Made by a program: the position numbers and the translations under genes. From Meridianimarinicoccus sp044221805 (GTDB lineage: Bacteria > Pseudomonadota > Alphaproteobacteria > Rhodobacterales > Rhodobacteraceae), in contig JBGAOK010000005.1 of assembly GCA_044221805.1 (NCBI GenBank), positions 1 to 64,000 of the forward strand: a stretch of DNA of 64,000 nt. Reading direction: 5' to 3'. Below are positions 61,129 to 64,000 of this stretch, piece by piece. The notes beneath the pieces were generated by a model that was not told the DNA's origin, did no database searches, and was given only the letters and a program-made list of their open reading frames with translations. The stretch's first letter is position 1. The number at the start of each line of letters is the position of its first letter.

Positions 61129-64000
61129 TCAATAGTCGAACAGGTTGTCGAAGCTCGAGGCATCGAGCACCTTTATCCCCTTGAAAGCCGCAGCATCGGC
61201 GCCGTTGCCGTCGATCGAGTCGCCGTCGAACTCCAGCACCAGAGCGCCACCCTGGTGATAGCTGTAGGCATCCGCGCCGTCGACCGCGCCGTCCACGTTT
61301 GTATCGAAGAAGGCGAAGACCTCCGCATGGGTCGCCAAACCGAGAACGCCGCGCGCGTCGATCGCGTCAACGCCGCGCACAAAGGTCAGCACCGTGTCGC
61401 GGCCGCAGTCCGGATAGAACTGGAACGTGTCCGCGCCGTCGCCGCCACGCAGGGTGTCATCGCCTCCTCCCCCATTCAGCAGGTCGTTGCCGGCGCCGCC
61501 GTTGAGGCTCTCGGCGGCGCTGCCACCCTGGATCGGATCGTCGCCGGCACCGCCGGTATAGATGGACCCGTTCGGCTCCGGCACTCCGTAGACGGTCATC
61601 GTGACGGTGGCCGAAGCCGTGCCGCCATTGCCGTCGCTGATCGTGTAGCCGAAGCTCGTCTGCAGCGTCTCGCCGGAATCCAGCGCGTCCAGCGCGTCGG
61701 CGTCGGCCTGGAATACGAGGCTCCGGGTGGCTTCGTCGAACACGACCGAGCCGAGCGTGCCGGTCAGGTCCACGCCCTGAATTGTCAGGTCATTGCCCTC
61801 GACATCATTGTCGTTCGCCAGCAGGAGATCCCAGAGGTTCAGCGTCACGCCGTCCTCCATCACCGTCGCGGCATCGTTCACCGCCACCGGCACATCGTTC
61901 CGGCCGAGGATTTCCAGGGTCAGCGTCGCCTGATCCTGGGCGCCTGCGACATCTTGCACGACATAGCTGATGGTGGCACTCGCGCTTTCGCCTGCGCCCA
62001 GGCATTGCGCCGAGGCGGGATCGAAATAGTAGACGATAAAGGCGCCGTTGGCGGTCGCATAGCCATCGATGCCTTGGGCCGCAAATTGCTGGTTGATCGA
62101 GGCAATGTTAAGATTCCCGACGATTCCCTTCAGGCCGTCGTCCACGTCGGTGTCGTTGACGATCGCCGAACCCTGGACGTATCCGGAGTCCTCGGAGTTG
62201 CTGAACCGATCGGGCGTAGCAACCGGTGCGTCGTTCACCCCGATAACCGTCACGTCAACGCGGGCGGCGTCGAAACCGCCGTTGCCGTCCGAGGCGGTGT
62301 AAGTGAAGACGTCGGTCGTGGTCTCGCCCGCCTTGAGGGCGTCGAACCTCCCGCTTGGGTCATAGAACACCGACCGGCCATCAGCGGCGATGGTGACCGC
62401 GCCGCGCGTGGCCGTGGTGTCGAGCGCGACGACCGTCAGGGGATCGCCCTCGGCATCGGTGTCGTTCGCCAGCACGTCGATCGGGGTGGCGGTATCCTCG
62501 TCTGTCGCGAGTACCTGACAGGGCGTCGACAGCAGCGAAAGCTCGATCCGCCCATCGGCGGTCCCGTCCGCGAGATCGGCCGCCGCAAGCCGGGCGCCGC
62601 CGCCGAAGACAACGTAGGATTGGCCTGCAGAGGTTCGCCCGCCGGGATCCGCAAGGTGTGCGCCGATGATCAGGTCGTCGAAGCCGTCGCCATTCACGTC
62701 GCCGGCCCCCGAGACGGACTGGCCGGCCAGGTCATCGCTGTTGACGCCAACGAGCACCACGCCGTTGGTCCCGTTCAACGACGAAAGATCGAGGCTCGCC
62801 GCAAAGCCGGCCGCCTTGCCGAAGATCAGATAGCTCTCTCCAGCATTCGCCCGTCCGCTGGGATCGGCGGTTCTGGCGCTGACGATGATATCGTCGAAGC
62901 CGTCGCCGTTGACATCACCGGCGCCGGAGATGGACCAACCGCTCAGGTCAGGAGGGTAGTAACTGCCATAGCCGACGCCGTTGATCGCGAAGCCGTTCTC
63001 ACCGTCGAGGGCAGAAAGATCAAGGCTCGGCGCGAAACCGGCTGCATGGCCGAAGACGACATAGCTTGCCCCGGCATGGTAGCGCCCGCCGGGACTGGCA
63101 TAGATTGCGTTGACGATCAGGTCGCCGTAACCGTCGCCGTTCACGTCGCCAGCGTCGGAGACAGACTGGGCGCTTTGGTCCTCCGCTTCAACGCCGTTGA
63201 TCGCAAACCCGTTCACGCCGTCGAGCGAGGACAGATCGAAGCTGGGCGCGAAGCCGGACCCCTTGCCGAACAACACATAGCTTTCGCCCGCATGGGAGCG
63301 CCCGTCGGGACTGGCATAGTATGCGCCGACAGTCACGTCGTCAAAACCGTCGCCATTCACGTCACCGGCGCCCGATACGGAATAGCCGCTGAAGTTGTAG
63401 GCGTCGGCGCCGGTAATCACGAAGCCGTCGGCGCCGTTCAGCGACGACAGGTCGAGACTCGGCGCGAAGCCCGACGCCTTGCCGAAGACGACGTAGCTCT
63501 CACCCGTATAGGCGAGTCCGTCGTGACCGGCCGAGGTCGCCCCGATGATCACGTCGTCGAAGCCGTCGCCGTTCACGTCGCCGGCGCCCGAGACCGAGAC
63601 GCCGCTCGCGTCGCCGGGATCCACGCCATTGAGCACGAAGCCGTTCGCACCGGTTAGGGACGACAGGTCAAGGCTCGGCGCGAACCCGGCCGGCTGCCCG
63701 AACACGACATAACTTTCGCCCGCAGTGTCGCGGCCGCCGGGGTCGGCGCGAACCGCACCGATGATCACGTCGCCGTAGCCGTCGCCGTTGACGTCGCCGG
63801 CATCGGAAACGCTGAAGCCGCTTGCGTCGCCGGCGTCAGCGCCGTCGATCACGAAGCCGTTGGCGCCGTTCAAGGACGACAGATCGAGGTTCGCCGGGAG
63901 GGCGGTCGCGCGTCCGAAGATTACGTAGCTCTTGCCCGCATCCACAATTCCGTAGGCGCCGGCCGCGGTCGCGCCGATGATCAGGTCGTCGATGCCATCG
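61129..64000 (-). CDS. giant FG-GAP / cadherin-like / RTX secreted protein, C-terminal part
   Basis: At least 956 residues; the gene starts beyond 64000. From N to C: seven FG-GAP/integrin-alpha-like repeats with GDVNGDGxDDxxxGA calcium motifs, about three VCBS/cadherin-like repeats (LANDTDAEGDPLTVV, VNDAPVATPD, AVNDAATVMEDG), then RTX nonapeptides (GGAGNDLLNGGGGDDTLRGG), and a C-terminal region ending LDASSFDNLFDY, a type I secretion-type end. Likely an exported calcium-dependent adhesin or surface protein. No secretion genes are in the window. Confidence 0.85.
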   Translation of the reverse strand, partial: DGIDDLIIGATAAGAYGIVDAGKSYVIFGRATALPANLDLSSLNGANGFVIDGADAGDASGFSVSDAGDVNGDGYGDVIIGAVRADPGGRDTAGESYVVFGQPAGFAPSLDLSSLTGANGFVLNGVDPGDASGVSVSGAGDVNGDGFDDVIIGATSAGHDGLAYTGESYVVFGKASGFAPSLDLSSLNGADGFVITGADAYNFSGYSVSGAGDVNGDGFDDVTVGAYYASPDGRSHAGESYVLFGKGSGFAPSFDLSSLDGVNGFAINGVEAEDQSAQSVSDAGDVNGDGYGDLIVNAIYASPGGRYHAGASYVVFGHAAGFAPSLDLSALDGENGFAINGVGYGSYYPPDLSGWSISGAGDVNGDGFDDIIVSARTADPSGRANAGESYLIFGKAAGFAASLDLSSLNGTNGVVLVGVNSDDLAGQSVSGAGDVNGDGFDDLIIGAHLADPGGRTSAGQSYVVFGGGARLAAADLADGTADGRIELSLLSTPCQVLATDEDTATPIDVLANDTDAEGDPLTVVALDTTATRGAVTIAADGRSVFYDPSGRFDALKAGETTTDVFTYTASDGNGGFDAARVDVTVIGVNDAPVATPDRFSNSEDSGYVQGSAIVNDTDVDDGLKGIVGNLNIASINQQFAAQGIDGYATANGAFIVYYFDPASAQCLGAGESASATISYVVQDVAGAQDQATLTLEILGRNDVPVAVNDAATVMEDGVTLNLWDLLLANDNDVEGNDLTIQGVDLTGTLGSVVFDEATRSLVFQADADALDALDSGETLQTSFGYTISDGNGGTASATVTMTVYGVPEPNGSIYTGGAGDDPIQGGSAAESLNGGAGNDLLNGGGGDDTLRGGDGADTFQFYPDCGRDTVLTFVRGVDAIDARGVLGLATHAEVFAFFDTNVDGAVDGADAYSYHQGGALVLEFDGDSIDGNGADAAAFKGIKVLDASSFDNLFDY
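62610..64000. repeat. 216-base tandem repeats coding FG-GAP units
   Basis: Six full and one partial copies of about 72 codons (216 bases), with a strongly conserved core, GTTCACGTCGCCGGCGCC-like on the plus strand, coding GAGDVNGDG. Units differ mainly in the linker, so the array may change copy number by recombination. Confidence 0.75.

Noticed and set aside
61060..63657. 865-codon plus-strand open frame opposite the FG-GAP protein
   Set aside because: Its own internal similarity only mirrors the repeats on the other strand; the minus-strand frame has clear GDVNGDG motifs.
62610..64000. CRISPR-like array from regular repeats
   Set aside because: Period of 216 bases in an open coding frame with conserved calcium-loop codons; these are protein repeats.
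1..64000. tRNA, rRNA, riboswitch or replication origin
   Set aside because: No cloverleaf, rRNA core sequence, known riboswitch core or iteron cluster could be recognised by reading; a covariance-model scan was not possible.

Overview
The window is about 64 kb of very GC-rich chromosomal or large-plasmid DNA from a metabolically versatile proteobacterium. Gene content points to Alphaproteobacteria, probably the Rhodobacterales: a PhnA-like membrane protein with a 24-residue partner, a MASE1/HWE histidine kinase, LIV-type ABC uptake genes beside an aromatic dioxygenase, and GC-rich codon use throughout. This taxonomic call is inference; no rRNA or tRNA is present to confirm it. Most long open frames opposite the real genes are GC-rich shadows and are left out. 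LAYOUT. 0-0.5 kb: right end of an IS3-type element that cuts an alpha/beta hydrolase gene. 0.7-4.6 kb: DUF3604 protein, membrane-anchored peptidyl-prolyl isomerase and HupE/UreJ membrane protein, a compact set. 4.6-7.3 kb: small membrane protein, class-3 aldehyde dehydrogenase and a divergent AraC regulator. 7.4-11 kb: a broken winged-helix/ATPase regulator, then hydrolase, SDR, isochorismatase-like hydrolase and TetR. 11.7-17.3 kb: MarR regulator divergent from a complete 3-hydroxybenzoate-gentisate operon (gentisate dioxygenase, a mycothiol-type maleylpyruvate isomerase, fumarylpyruvate hydrolase, a glutathione-type isomerase, 3-hydroxybenzoate 6-hydroxylase). 17.8-25.1 kb: Crp/Fnr regulator divergent from two intact and one broken YtcJ-like amidohydrolases with a COG0523 GTPase between them. 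25.3-28.8 kb: sensor kinase and single-domain response regulator, divergent. 28.9-32.8 kb: a graveyard of ABC transporter, glycosyltransferase, methyltransferase and galE genes. 33.2-34.4 kb: small membrane proteins. 35.1-44.7 kb: catB-benABCD followed by a five-gene LIV-type ABC transporter. 44.9-50.7 kb: frameshifted benE, a BKACE (beta-keto acid cleavage) gene, a Cys-rich mini-protein, a hydrolase and an SCP2-like protein, divergent from catA, then a LysR regulator. 50.8-60.1 kb: a pcaB pseudogene, an aromatic-acid MFS carrier and a minus-strand operon (acyl-CoA dehydrogenase, amidohydrolase, feruloyl-CoA-synthase-type ligase, enoyl-CoA hydratase, SDR, MarR) that looks like a CoA-dependent phenylpropanoid side-chain pathway of the CouLMNO type. 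61.1-64 kb: C-terminal part of a giant FG-GAP/cadherin-like/RTX secreted protein running off the window. HOW IT WORKS TOGETHER. The cinnamate-type side-chain operon can produce benzoates; benABCD plus catA/catB takes benzoate to muconolactone, and the gentisate operon takes 3-hydroxybenzoate to pyruvate and fumarate. No catC, pcaIJ or pcaF is seen; the BKACE gene beside catA is a candidate alternative for the last step of the 3-oxoadipate route. Decay is frequent (about nine broken genes), so this looks like an accessory catabolic region under turnover. The most interesting points are two unrelated maleylpyruvate isomerases in one operon, the BKACE/SCP2/hydrolase unit divergent from catA with two identical-format GTAT-N6-ATAC sites 70 bp apart, and the amidohydrolase/metallochaperone cluster with a His-rich enzyme tail.
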